NCBI RefSeq assembly: GCF_902364025.1
Contig: NZ_CABJCG010000005.1
Span: forward strand, 122,922-186,921
Origin: Enterocloster lavalensis
GTDB lineage: Bacteria > Bacillota > Clostridia > Lachnospirales > Lachnospiraceae
Direction: 5' to 3'
DNA: 64,000 nucleotides
The notes below the pieces were generated by a model, which did not search any database, was not told the DNA's origin, and saw only the letters and a list, made by a program, of their open reading frames with translations. Below, piece by piece: positions 36,501 to 43,252 of this stretch (its first letter is position 1; each line of letters starts with the position of its first letter). The position numbers were made by a program, and so were the translations under genes.

Positions 36501-39500
36501 TTCGTTCCATTCAGATTAAGCGGGATGGAACGGTGGAAACGCTGTACCCGGATAAGGTCACGGAGGACGATGAAAACGGGCTGCCGGTTTATTACAGAAG
36601 CGGTTCTGTGATCACAAAGGAGGAGCGGTGGACCACGGATCAGAGCGCAGGGGCGGACGGGACGCCGGAGACGGAGGGAGCGGTTCACCGGATCGCGCGC
36701 CTTCCCTTTGGAGCGTACATATTGCAGGAGGAACAGGTGCCTCACGGGCAGGGATATGTCCAGTCCCGTTACCTGGGAATCGTCCTGCGGGATACCGGGG
36801 AAGTGCAGAAGTATTTCCTTTCCAACGAATTTACCAGGACGGCATTTTCCAAGGTGGGCGTGAGGACCCAGAGGGAAATTCAGGGGGCGGAGATGACCCT
36901 TTACCGGGCGGAGGTGGATACGGAGGGAAAACCGGTTACGGATGAGAACGGAAATTACGTCAAAGGGGAAGCTGTCGCAGCCTGGATCAGCGGGTATGAG
37001 TGCGACGACAGGGGGAATCTAAAGCTCGGAGCGGATGGAGAGAGGATTCCCACCACAAGGCCGCACTGGATCGACCACATTCCGGTAGGCCCATATGTGC
37101 TGGAGGAGACGATATGTCCCTATGAACAGGGATATGTTCAGTCTAAAGCCATGCCCATCGATGTGCGGGAGACTGGAAATGTGCAGTCCTACCGCATGGA
37201 GGATGATTTTACGTCCGTTGACATCCGCAAATACGACACGGAAAATGGGGAGATTCTTTATGAGGACAGCGCGGCCTGGCTCTCATTATACCCCGCTCTG
37301 CTGGATGAAGAAGGAAATCCAGTGCGGGACGAGGCAGGGAAACCGGTATATGACCCGGAACATGAGATTTTCACGTTCCGCGCCGCCACTTACAGGGACG
37401 GCCAGGAGGTGGCGGCTACGGGCAGGCTGACTGCGGACGCGGCGGGGAATCATCCGATTATGAAGTATGATTACTGCTACCGGCCCGTTCCTAATACTCT
37501 TCAGGGGCGCTATTATTATACGGAGACCGGCACCACAAGGATTGAGTATCTGCCGGTGGGAAGCTATGTCCTGGCGGAATCCGGGAATCCGGCGGGGTAC
37601 GCCACCGCTCCGGCCATGCTCCTTACGGTTGAGGACACCGGCCATCTGGAAGAAATCCAGGCGTTTGAGATGGGCGACCGGCCGCTGACGCTCCAGGTAT
37701 CCAAGGTGAGTATTACCGGAGGAAAAGAGGTAAAGGGAGCCGGAATGGCAATCTATGAGATGGACGGCCAGGGAAATGTGTCGGTGCAGCCCCTTATGGT
37801 CCGCCGTCCCGGCGAGGGCGGCGCATATGAGGAGGTGGAGGCCAGCTGGGTATCCGGAATGGACGGGATCTATACCCGGGAGGAAGCGGAAGCAGGGGAG
37901 ATTCCGGAGGGATTTGAGGCCGGTGATCTGAAGCCTCATATAATCCGCTACATTCCGGAGGGGGATTATGTTTTGGAGGAGGTGACCACCCCCTACGGAT
38001 TTCTACAGTCGGTCCGCGTTCCGTTTACCATCCGGGATACTGGGGAACTGCAGTCGGTGGAGATGATTGACCGCATCCCCGACGGAGAGCTGGAACTAGT
38101 GAAATCCGATACCGACGAGCCGGAAATGAAACTGGCCGGGGCGGAGTTTCAACTGTTGAACCGGACGCTGGGAATCGTGTGTGGGACCGTGGTGACGGAT
38201 GAGCAGGGCGCCGCGAAATTTCCGGCCCAGCCCATCGGTTATCAAAACAGCCAGGGTGAATTTACCCCGTATACCTATGTGTGTACGGAGACCAAAGCGC
38301 CTGCGGGTCATATGCTGACGCTGCCGAATTATGAGTTTCAGTTCCAGTATGAGGACAGCAACACCCCGCTTCTGAGGGTAGAATACCGGCCTGCCAACGA
38401 CTCCAACCGGGTCAGGGTGGACAAGGTGATCCGGGATACCGGAGAACTGTTGGAGGGTGCTGCACTGCAGATAGAGCGCACGGATCATCCGGAGGCACCG
38501 GAGAGTGGAAAATGGGAGGTGGTGGACCGGTGGATCAGCACCAGGCAGCCCCATTACAGCAAGGGTTTAGAGGCAGGAACCTACCGTTTGGTGGAGACGC
38601 AGACGCCGGGCGATGGGTACCCGGTTCTGGCGGAGCCCATTTTATTCGTGATTGAGGACGGGATGCGGGAAGTGCTCCACCTGACGATGCCAAATGACAC
38701 GACCGCGGTGGATATCGGGAAAACCGTCGGCGCTTCCCAAACGCTGCTGGCGGGAGCCAGGCTCGCGCTGATCTGTAAATCCGACGGAAGAACCGTGGAG
38801 GAGTGGACGTCGACGGATCAGGGAGCCCACCGGATCTATGGGCTTCCAGCCGGTACCTATATCATCCGGGAGCTGGAAGCGCCGTCCGGTTACCGGAGGG
38901 GCGAGGATCGGGAGATTGTGGTGGACCAGGGTGGAAAAATCCAGGTATTTCAGTACGAAAACTACAGAAAGAGCTCCGGGGGAGGCGGGGGAACGCCGGA
39001 TATACCGCCGGAAACCTTTGTCAGCTTCCGAAAGGCAGATACCAATGGAACCGCGCTGCCTGGGGCGCAGTTTACGTTTTACAACCAGGACGGGTCCGTG
39101 CTGGGAATTTCGGTCAGCGACAGCAGCGGAATGTTCCGGATTAAAAAGCCTGCGGACGGCACCTATACCTTCCGGGAGACCGGAGCTCCGGCGGGGTATG
39201 CATTAAACAGTCAGGTGTTCAGTTTTACGGTCCTGAACGGAGTGGTGGAAACGGGAGTCTACCAGGTGGAGGATGCGAGGCTGGAAGTGCCGCTTCACAA
39301 GCTGGACGGTGAGACGGGACGGGGAATTTCAGGCGCTGTGCTGCGGATTACGGAGCCGGATACCGGAAAGATTCTGATGGAAGCCGGGACGGACGGCGAG
39401 GGCCTGGCTGTGTTCCGGCCATCCGGGCCAGGGAGATACCGTTTGGAAGAGGTTCAGGCGCCGGAGGGCTACGTGAGGACGGAGGCACAGATGGAATTTT

Positions 39501-42181
39501 CAGTGCTGCCGGATGGAACAGTGGACGGGAATACCTGCGTGTACAACTTCCGGGAAGAAACGAAAATCGGCAGAATCACGGCCTACTATAAAACCTCTCT
39601 GAGAGGGGACGGCGTGCTGCGTTTCAGGGGACAAACGCCGGAGCTTGTCAAAACAGGGGACGATACACCGTTAGAATGGATCGCCTCCGGGATTTTAATT
39701 TGTCTGGCAGGTATGATAATATCCGGCGGGGAGGAGCTTAGGAGGAGAAAACGGGAGAGAGATCGGAAACGATGCGGGCCGAATGAATTAGAGGGTCACA
39801 ATAAGCTGAGCGCACACATGCCGGTTAAACGTGTATGCTCCGGGCGGCGCTTGTATACAATTTTCTTCCTGGTCCTGCTCGCTGTGTTTCTCTTCCTAAT
39901 CCCGGTGTTTATGCCGCCCGCGGTAGCGGGACAGCGGCTTTGGACGGAAATAAGGGCAGAATCCTTGGATGGTGTGGGTACGGAAATGGATGGTGGTTCT
40001 GAGGCTTTGGAGGATGAAAACATCTCTCGGAATTTCCCGTTGATGAAAGTGGTGGATGGCCGGGAGTATGTCCGAAGCAGGGTGGAGCGAAAGCCGATCA
40101 CCGGCCTTCCGGCCACTGTCCCCGGAAGAATCAAAACGGTTCTGAGCGATCCATTTCAGGATTTGCCGCAGAATCACATTCCAGCCGCGGTGATCGAATA
40201 TGAGGGCCGGCGTTACGGGCTGAAAAGTTATGAAACCATACCCGCAAAAATAGGCGGCAGAACGCTGGAGGTGAAAAAGCAAATCACATATCAGGGGCTG
40301 GGGGCGGAAGAAAATCCGCCTCAGACTGCCCGCTTGGAGGTGAAAGATCCGGTGACCGGAACCGAAAGCAGTGTGGTTATGCCGCTTTTGAGCAGTTGTT
40401 TTTCCAATGAACGATGGGAGAACGGTTTGGACCTGAGAATTGTGGCCGAGGACTGTGACGCCGGGATATTTCTTTTGGGAAATGCGCTGGTTCAACTGCC
40501 CGGGGATAACCCGGACGCCCCTTCCGCTGATGTCATAAACACAGACCTGTGCGCCGCCCTGCTGGAAGATCTGGGACTACCGGCTGATTGCTGCCAGATC
40601 ACGGAGATCCACTGGGACGGGCCTTCGTACGAGGAAAACGACACGGTAAACAGACGCCTGCGGGTCAAGGGACAGCTGTTGGTGCGGGACTGCGAAGCTG
40701 TGTATGGGGGAATGGCTGCGCTGAATCCGCTGGACGGACAGCAGATTCAGGCAGTGTATGAGGAGTTGGAGCCGCAGGAGTCGATGGAGACAGGCAGGAA
40801 GGCAGAGGGGGCGGTTGCGGCTGCGGCATCCGCGGGAAACCGCCGGATATTGGAGTATACGGCCGTCTATGAGCGGTCTGGGAGAAAAGGAGGGGATGAT
40901 GTGAATTATAAAGAGGTGAGGCGCAGCGCCGCACGGTTTATTCCGGGGGCATTGGTGGTTCTGTTTTCCGTCGGTCTGATCCTCTGCTGCGCCGCGGCCA
41001 TCCGGGCCGACCACAGGTACAGTCAGGACCAGGAGTCTTATGAGGCGGTCCGAAAACTGGCCAACGCCGTCTCGGACGGGGAACAGGTTGAGGCAGTTGG
41101 GACTAAGGAAGCGGCAATTTTGGGTGTAGGAAAGTGGAAAACGAAAAAATTCTTCGGTGCGCCGGAGAAGTCAGGGGCGGTTTCCGGCGCATATGGGAAA
41201 ACTCTTAGTATGCCAGGAAAATTCCCGGGTTTGCCATCAAAATTCCCGGGTTTGCCATCAAAATCCGCAGTTGTGCCTTCAAAAATCCGGTCCGCAGCGC
41301 GTCACGCTGCTGGTACGGCGGTTTGGGGAAATTGTGGCTTGGGTGGCTTGGCTGAACGCCGTGCTACCGGCGGATCCGTACCGGCTGTGCCCTGTACAGC
41401 CAGCCCGTCCATACCGGCTGCCCGTCGCGCTACCGCCCCGTCTATACCGGCTGCCCGTCGCGCTACCGCCCCGTCCGTACCGGCCGAACGCCATGTAGCG
41501 CACCTCCCCACCCTCCCCGCCGATCCATCCAACGATGTCATTGCCCTGCCGGATATTCAGGAAGAAGCGCTGAGGAAAATGAACCCTGAATACTGTTTTT
41601 GGATCTACATACCGGGCACACGCATCAATTACCCTGTGGCGCGGCATTGTGACAATCAGTTTTATCTCAGCCACAGATTTGACGGAGGAGAGGGCGGGTG
41701 CGGCAGTCTCTTTGCGGACTGCCGGGAGAAGCCTTTATCCGGGGCGGAAACCTTAGTTTACGGCCATAATATGAAGGACGGTACGATGTTTGCGGGCCTG
41801 AAGAACTATTTGGATGAGGACTTCCGGGTGCGGCATTTGAACATTTACGTCTATGATGGCGGCGCGTGGAATAGTTATGCGGTGGAGTCGTGTTCGGTTA
41901 CCGGAATGGAGGAACATGCACTGCAGGAATGCGGGCAGGAGATGGGGCGGACGCCGGATTCCGCCGGGACGGCCACCACGCCGGATTCAGCCGGAGCTGT
42001 TCCCACGCCGAACACCACCGGAGCAGCCCTCACGCCGGATTCCGCCGGAGCTGTCCCCACGCCGAACACCACCGGAGCAGCCCCCGCACCCTCTAAGTAT
42101 TTGACGCTGCTCACCTGCCACAGCGGCGGGCGCAGGCTGGTGGTGCGGGCCGCTGCGAACGGGAAGGGGGCGCGGCTATGA
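29579..42181 (+). CDS. fused ORF: thioester/SpaA-type adhesin + membrane accessory module + class B sortase
   Basis: A single 4200-codon frame. Part 1 (1-~3412): signal peptide, a putative thioester domain (Cys75 in TFCLEPG, Gln136 in AVVQTYIWG), a Cys/His-containing region (~330-520), then many SpaA/CnaB-like modules, clearest near residues 1822, 2425, 2546, 2702, 2835, 2943, 3042, 3148 and 3237 (FRKADTNGTALPGAQFTFYN, TYTFRETGAPAGYALNSQ). It ends with sorting signal LVKTGD (3356-3361), a hydrophobic helix and a basic tail. Part 2 (from ~Met3414): a membrane helix plus an extracellular domain resembling the protein encoded at 42178. Part 3 (from ~Val3775): a class B sortase with VYGHNMKDGTMF (His4063), LTLLTC (Cys4180) and RRLVV. 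Normally these are separate genes. AAAGGGGG precedes ATG 29579. Either a true fusion or a lost stop codon or sequence error. Confidence 0.85.
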   Translation: MYCLRKLKRPISFLLVIILSATLCYIPTYADTDIVEIWPRLIIFANKNFTVFGKTHHMMSYYQEGVSSDAQPTFCLEPGKKLPDGSKATYKIYTATGDETIPGVGASDKFVPITLAYEWMQHIANLRDPVCYAVVQTYIWGCMGGYAEDWEIQEEAQKKLADILNNSRVLSEFASLKEFVQGGIEEFSNSSWGRFPEWNGTQQAMFLEDGIYTLTLDITACPQLKTVIWNFPDANWNYQVSEDKIIFQYNGPDYPEGEVRSSDLYGVGNKYYAYIFTPGNNGQYQYQVGRFANEEVPAQAFFRVSGSIKSHGSVTFTPYRHTELFDSHYNISLEKYCAETNQPLEGSVFDIWEDFDRSQLSGHRYREGSPDGRTGCLYDNAFEPFPLATHICDTVTTGQDGRGEHRDIRSYRYSKTYCTGHPAPEWVDVPEEEYDEVTGECTNEGEIEAAEAENERLHDLWMAQQELCSETCDFHVGNEDEDNHDYDYSAQEEMLEDRDETYEKFINLEYLYTLKEKTARTGYILHGRHKDDQEVETVSVSSAESGGGARRAEMSGTLQSGVEPEVSDNQPAISEELKRLVFSVAAPGLSLEDLRRVEDVAPQIVTASGSSAARNNSVAADHSKPSASSASESEADYFILTDEGDGDDDEFEEEMIPGSYRYIWKTVEIPRMRAASASEPVRDKPETPVESLIPESWGPAFFRLAIGRLAGERGMDLSDEFPDFTDDDLGGMETGGYGEPSTLLYTFKVWDHRTEGELHINKRDLELYRADPEHSFGRTQGDATLEGAVYGLFAAQDLVHPDGKSGIIYNRNDLVAVASTDQEGDASFLAFTENPGTRLDPDGNLLVPEGPTGAVNLYNGGTITSSSCGFSAISYPDYAAENGGQWIGRPLLMGRYYVRELSRSEGYELSVQGILASETNREADGTAVVAEAGTARISAGLSDYNDMNADGSWNDFIVESYRTENGYDVVVAGYPEGTRFFRMEVEQVVETVQTITGSTLEPKKDGNGNVVYQTAKGGEYKTDGDGNPIVKDLSDHSKPQAETVPYRFRMSSYPRGEAEPEDITRWQEPVGDFDYLRDEVNKMLQKAGYRALSDEDGSPWFNLKLAGDTNAEAGAEILDWFTEHNTWDSASVHSVYEDEEGDLYARFYYDYSKVDESYPAFYDAMNQKLCIRKEMTVEGREGSGHYWVQYEKGEYTLGGTTATAGQRREIPEGAAVPFGDEIEAWIEAVYQPSYETYAPGETLMGPDGQPVPVMERTYTYGEVRQTVDRESSREVAASREDSTGYYTIHVENETDWDGVSGPEYTRFRAVTRQTDIEYQGEPMPYNRYLVEAAGAGVSANASVPAFDAGSYIVAGTLVYPGQIVVYQDGGTRDKPLQVLERVIKQPIRITKDISQASYDNVNTYGSLHNDPLTVFLGLFGVTGGRGIKQLSQFKFKLYLKRNLEAIYVDENGGVVSEELYDPGFKGLVQTAFAPPKEGAGRQLLEKKADGTYDYRKFFDALKAAGQADGAPRDFAVRQFAVTYLDVAGYKQEILSVEPELGSDIAYERALERAVNEAAVYLSAFRGLEEKLAIAWDSDPDGGPDHDRTTLQCNTKNGKDDYYNSSVMLPYGTYVVVEQVPAAVKPELANRHYERDYPKEIVLPFAPDIGEDGNIGETVVDSGTGNPFFNYNSQDRPEDLIRKYKIRFNEESHVIRAHRSDGDFLIYKYGLKIDGAPEKLRGKHISCSEVSGTVDGVVYSGRETQSGELEIRDNVASMTGVNTAVDGKYAAMLVPWTILEPAVDRVNPDTGNVETLTPSGSGADFNYVAYATEDFENKYASSKLRIEKLDAQTGENIIHSGALFRIYAAKREVEQTGGGAVSGSGKVLFGEAVDLHGNRVVDAAGKPVLYPRVGQLNGGDSDLPIRLDREGIPLYDETQLIRQRDEDGNETGIFKAYSTVREVVVDGVIRKETVGYIETCRPLGAGAYVLVEIQAPEGYTKSRPVAFEVYGDSVHYYAEKWHSDGTTDGWERIPAVQYQYAVPVQEAANKFGTETVSRIEVEDYPSRVEIYKVEDGDSLVGNENGLKAQDAWGNPEASSGFIQEIAVNDAGDHLVYEVRGRKEYLEERGDVQDIAYDPETKEWYGRVIKANDEYSEQIIEGTEMELKAMDHVKPLYHPDGTFSGKGIRFGVAVSGAGLALYRGIELEKTGENQYKGVTAAWADGKVERVTDRNTGTHKEIRITGSDSGPGGLDIWDAVELENAPVDLYFYDLQSVETRYHSSNNELAVLDSRGNEICFADSVTGMAYVYDDYGRMIAYTADDQGQKELVRSIQIKRDGTVETLYPDKVTEDDENGLPVYYRSGSVITKEERWTTDQSAGADGTPETEGAVHRIARLPFGAYILQEEQVPHGQGYVQSRYLGIVLRDTGEVQKYFLSNEFTRTAFSKVGVRTQREIQGAEMTLYRAEVDTEGKPVTDENGNYVKGEAVAAWISGYECDDRGNLKLGADGERIPTTRPHWIDHIPVGPYVLEETICPYEQGYVQSKAMPIDVRETGNVQSYRMEDDFTSVDIRKYDTENGEILYEDSAAWLSLYPALLDEEGNPVRDEAGKPVYDPEHEIFTFRAATYRDGQEVAATGRLTADAAGNHPIMKYDYCYRPVPNTLQGRYYYTETGTTRIEYLPVGSYVLAESGNPAGYATAPAMLLTVEDTGHLEEIQAFEMGDRPLTLQVSKVSITGGKEVKGAGMAIYEMDGQGNVSVQPLMVRRPGEGGAYEEVEASWVSGMDGIYTREEAEAGEIPEGFEAGDLKPHIIRYIPEGDYVLEEVTTPYGFLQSVRVPFTIRDTGELQSVEMIDRIPDGELELVKSDTDEPEMKLAGAEFQLLNRTLGIVCGTVVTDEQGAAKFPAQPIGYQNSQGEFTPYTYVCTETKAPAGHMLTLPNYEFQFQYEDSNTPLLRVEYRPANDSNRVRVDKVIRDTGELLEGAALQIERTDHPEAPESGKWEVVDRWISTRQPHYSKGLEAGTYRLVETQTPGDGYPVLAEPILFVIEDGMREVLHLTMPNDTTAVDIGKTVGASQTLLAGARLALICKSDGRTVEEWTSTDQGAHRIYGLPAGTYIIRELEAPSGYRRGEDREIVVDQGGKIQVFQYENYRKSSGGGGGTPDIPPETFVSFRKADTNGTALPGAQFTFYNQDGSVLGISVSDSSGMFRIKKPADGTYTFRETGAPAGYALNSQVFSFTVLNGVVETGVYQVEDARLEVPLHKLDGETGRGISGAVLRITEPDTGKILMEAGTDGEGLAVFRPSGPGRYRLEEVQAPEGYVRTEAQMEFSVLPDGTVDGNTCVYNFREETKIGRITAYYKTSLRGDGVLRFRGQTPELVKTGDDTPLEWIASGILICLAGMIISGGEELRRRKRERDRKRCGPNELEGHNKLSAHMPVKRVCSGRRLYTIFFLVLLAVFLFLIPVFMPPAVAGQRLWTEIRAESLDGVGTEMDGGSEALEDENISRNFPLMKVVDGREYVRSRVERKPITGLPATVPGRIKTVLSDPFQDLPQNHIPAAVIEYEGRRYGLKSYETIPAKIGGRTLEVKKQITYQGLGAEENPPQTARLEVKDPVTGTESSVVMPLLSSCFSNERWENGLDLRIVAEDCDAGIFLLGNALVQLPGDNPDAPSADVINTDLCAALLEDLGLPADCCQITEIHWDGPSYEENDTVNRRLRVKGQLLVRDCEAVYGGMAALNPLDGQQIQAVYEELEPQESMETGRKAEGAVAAAASAGNRRILEYTAVYERSGRKGGDDVNYKEVRRSAARFIPGALVVLFSVGLILCCAAAIRADHRYSQDQESYEAVRKLANAVSDGEQVEAVGTKEAAILGVGKWKTKKFFGAPEKSGAVSGAYGKTLSMPGKFPGLPSKFPGLPSKSAVVPSKIRSAARHAAGTAVWGNCGLGGLAERRATGGSVPAVPCTASPSIPAARRATAPSIPAARRATAPSVPAERHVAHLPTLPADPSNDVIALPDIQEEALRKMNPEYCFWIYIPGTRINYPVARHCDNQFYLSHRFDGGEGGCGSLFADCREKPLSGAETLVYGHNMKDGTMFAGLKNYLDEDFRVRHLNIYVYDGGAWNSYAVESCSVTGMEEHALQECGQEMGRTPDSAGTATTPDSAGAVPTPNTTGAALTPDSAGAVPTPNTTGAAPAPSKYLTLLTCHSGGRRLVVRAAANGKGARL
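39644..39661 (+). other. sortase sorting signal LVKTGD inside the fused ORF
   Basis: ELVKTGDDTPLEW is followed by a hydrophobic helix (IASGILICLAGMIISGG) and a basic tail RRRKRERDRKR, the usual C-terminus of a sortase substrate. Val replaces the Pro of LPXTG. In this ORF translation continues past the tail instead of stopping. Confidence 0.75.
39818..40900 (+). other. accessory membrane module (part 2 of fused ORF)
   Basis: From in-frame ATG 39818: MPVKRVCSGRRLYTIFFLVL begins a signal-anchor helix, followed by an extracellular domain with IEYEGRRYGLKSYETIPAKI and, near the end, ITEIHWDGPSYEENDTVNRR. The spacing of EGxRYxL and xxWDGxxYxxxxxVxR resembles the separate protein at 42178-43161. 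No ribosome site is found at normal distance from 39818 (GAGGGT is 21 bases away). Codons TGC (39773) and TTA (39788) in the junction are each one substitution from a stop codon. Confidence 0.6.
40887..40903 (+). promoter_or_regulatory. internal ribosome site and GTG start for sortase module
   Basis: AAGGAGG at 40887-40893 lies 7 bases before an in-frame GTG (40901). GTG opens MNYKEVRRSAARFIPGALVV, a normal N-terminal anchor for a class B sortase. In another frame the same bases read ATGATGTGA, so the TGA overlaps the GTG in the 4-base GTGA junction typical of consecutive genes. Confidence 0.7.
41219..41260 (+). repeat. 21-bp coding repeat in sortase linker
   Basis: Two perfect-looking 21-bp units encode KFPGLPS twice (41219-41239, 41240-41260), followed by a related PSK segment. 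Confidence 0.8.
41411..41476 (+). repeat. 33-bp coding repeat in sortase linker
   Basis: Two 33-bp units (41411-41443, 41444-41476) encode IPAARRATAPS twice, with a partial third copy (VPAER) after them. Confidence 0.8.
41951..42085 (+). repeat. 27-bp coding repeat, 5 units, inside sortase catalytic domain
   Basis: Five 27-bp units encode nonapeptides TPDSAGTAT, TPDSAGAVP, TPNTTGAAL, TPDSAGAVP, TPNTTGAAP. The array ends ten codons before the catalytic Cys codon (42116-42118). Confidence 0.92.
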
Positions 42182-43161
42182 GAGGACGGCCTGCGGCCCG
42201 GATTTATCTCCGGATGTTACTGACATCACTCCTAGTGTGCTTCCTGGCGGCCAGCACAGCTTTTGCCGGAACAGACGGAAGCCGGGAGGAAAGCCTTGTG
42301 ATAAACCAGGACCAAAATATGAGAAAGACGATCCGCCAGGCCACCTTCATGGATGCCGCCGAGCGGGAGCGCTTTGTGCGGCCGCCGGAATACTACACGG
42401 ATGAGTCTGGGGAACGATACCGGCTGGCGGATTGGAATGTGGAGTGCATTCCGGAAGAAACGGCTGGTCACGACGCGGAGAAGGAGGTAGTTTACCGGGC
42501 GGTGGAAGGGGCGCAGGTGATTCCCTGGCAGATTACGGTGGAGGAAGACCAGGATGGAGAGAACGCCCGGGGAGTGCTGGAAATGACGGAAAAAACAGTG
42601 CTGGATGAGCGCTGGTCCGATGAATTTTCCGTGCCGGTCACGTTTCATTCCTATGGGGCTGAGCAGTATGAGCTGGGAGAAATTATGATCCCGGCGGGCC
42701 AGGAACTTCCGCCGTCCGAAGCGTACCGGGAGGAACTGCTGCGGGTCCTGGGCCTTAAGAGCAGCGATTATGTGGTGGAGAACATGGTTTGGGACGGCGA
42801 ACCGTATATGGACGCAGGCGGCGAGGTCTGCCGGGATGCCGTCGCTGTTGGAAAAAAACGGGTGGCGGATTACCGGGTGGTCTATGCGGGGCAGATCGCG
42901 CGGACGATTCCGGAGCGCTATTGCCTGAAAACCGTCTATGAGCTGAATATTCCGGTCCGGGAGCCGTCGGTGACCGTGATCCGCGAGACCACGTCAGAGG
43001 CAGAGCAGCCTGTTCCGGAAAACAAAAATGGGAAAGTCTGGTACCTGATACGCAGCGGAGTGGTGGTCACCATTGCAGTGGGGCTGTTTGCAATTTTGTT
43101 GGGCACGATTGTGCTTCTTGCAGCCTGGCGGAGGGAGGAGAGAAGAAAAAAGAGGAAATAA
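42178..43161 (+). CDS. membrane-anchored surface accessory protein
   Basis: A 327-residue protein of unknown function. The start overlaps the sortase stop in ATGA, so it is translationally coupled. A signal peptide (about 1-31, ending STAFAG) precedes an extracellular domain (FVRPPEYYTDESGERYRLAD, LRVLGLKSSDYVVENMVWDG, KKRVADYRVVYAGQI). A C-terminal transmembrane helix (about 293-318) and a basic tail RREERRKKRK follow. It resembles part 2 of the preceding fused ORF in domain order and in the EGxRYxL and VWDGxxY segments, so the sortase is flanked by two related membrane proteins. A role in assembling or presenting the adhesin is inferred. Confidence 0.78.
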   Translation: MRGRPAARIYLRMLLTSLLVCFLAASTAFAGTDGSREESLVINQDQNMRKTIRQATFMDAAERERFVRPPEYYTDESGERYRLADWNVECIPEETAGHDAEKEVVYRAVEGAQVIPWQITVEEDQDGENARGVLEMTEKTVLDERWSDEFSVPVTFHSYGAEQYELGEIMIPAGQELPPSEAYREELLRVLGLKSSDYVVENMVWDGEPYMDAGGEVCRDAVAVGKKRVADYRVVYAGQIARTIPERYCLKTVYELNIPVREPSVTVIRETTSEAEQPVPENKNGKVWYLIRSGVVVTIAVGLFAILLGTIVLLAAWRREERRKKRK

Positions 43162-43178
43162 AACGAATGCGCCGGGGC

Positions 43179-43208
43179 TTGAGCCGCCAGGGGGACATGT
43201 GGTAAAAT
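43179..43208 (+). promoter_or_regulatory. candidate promoter for punA
   Basis: TTGAGC (43179-43184), 18-base spacer, TAAAAT (43203-43208) with a TG-rich extended -10 context; the start codon is at 43253. Confidence 0.5.
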
Positions 43209-43252
43209 GGCGGTGACGGGCGGTGAGCGCCCGAAAGAAAGGAGCAAGCGAT

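Larger units (their letters stand above)
40901..42181 (+). other. class B sortase module (part 3 of fused ORF)
   Basis: About 426 residues from GTG 40901. An N-terminal membrane helix (FIPGALVVLFSVGLILCC) is followed by SYEAVRKLANAVSDG and a long repetitive linker. The catalytic domain shows FWIYIPGTRINYPVARHCDN, QFYLSHRF, GSLFADC, TLVYGHNMKDGTMFAGL with the catalytic His, LTLLTC with the catalytic Cys and RRLVVRAA with the Arg. A 45-residue nonapeptide repeat is inserted shortly before the catalytic Cys. It should anchor the adhesin encoded in the same ORF, and perhaps neighbours, to the wall. Confidence 0.8.

Noticed and set aside
41951..42181. Sortase module as a pseudogene
   Set aside because: Despite the repeat insertion the frame is intact and the catalytic His, Cys and Arg are all present, so decay cannot be claimed.
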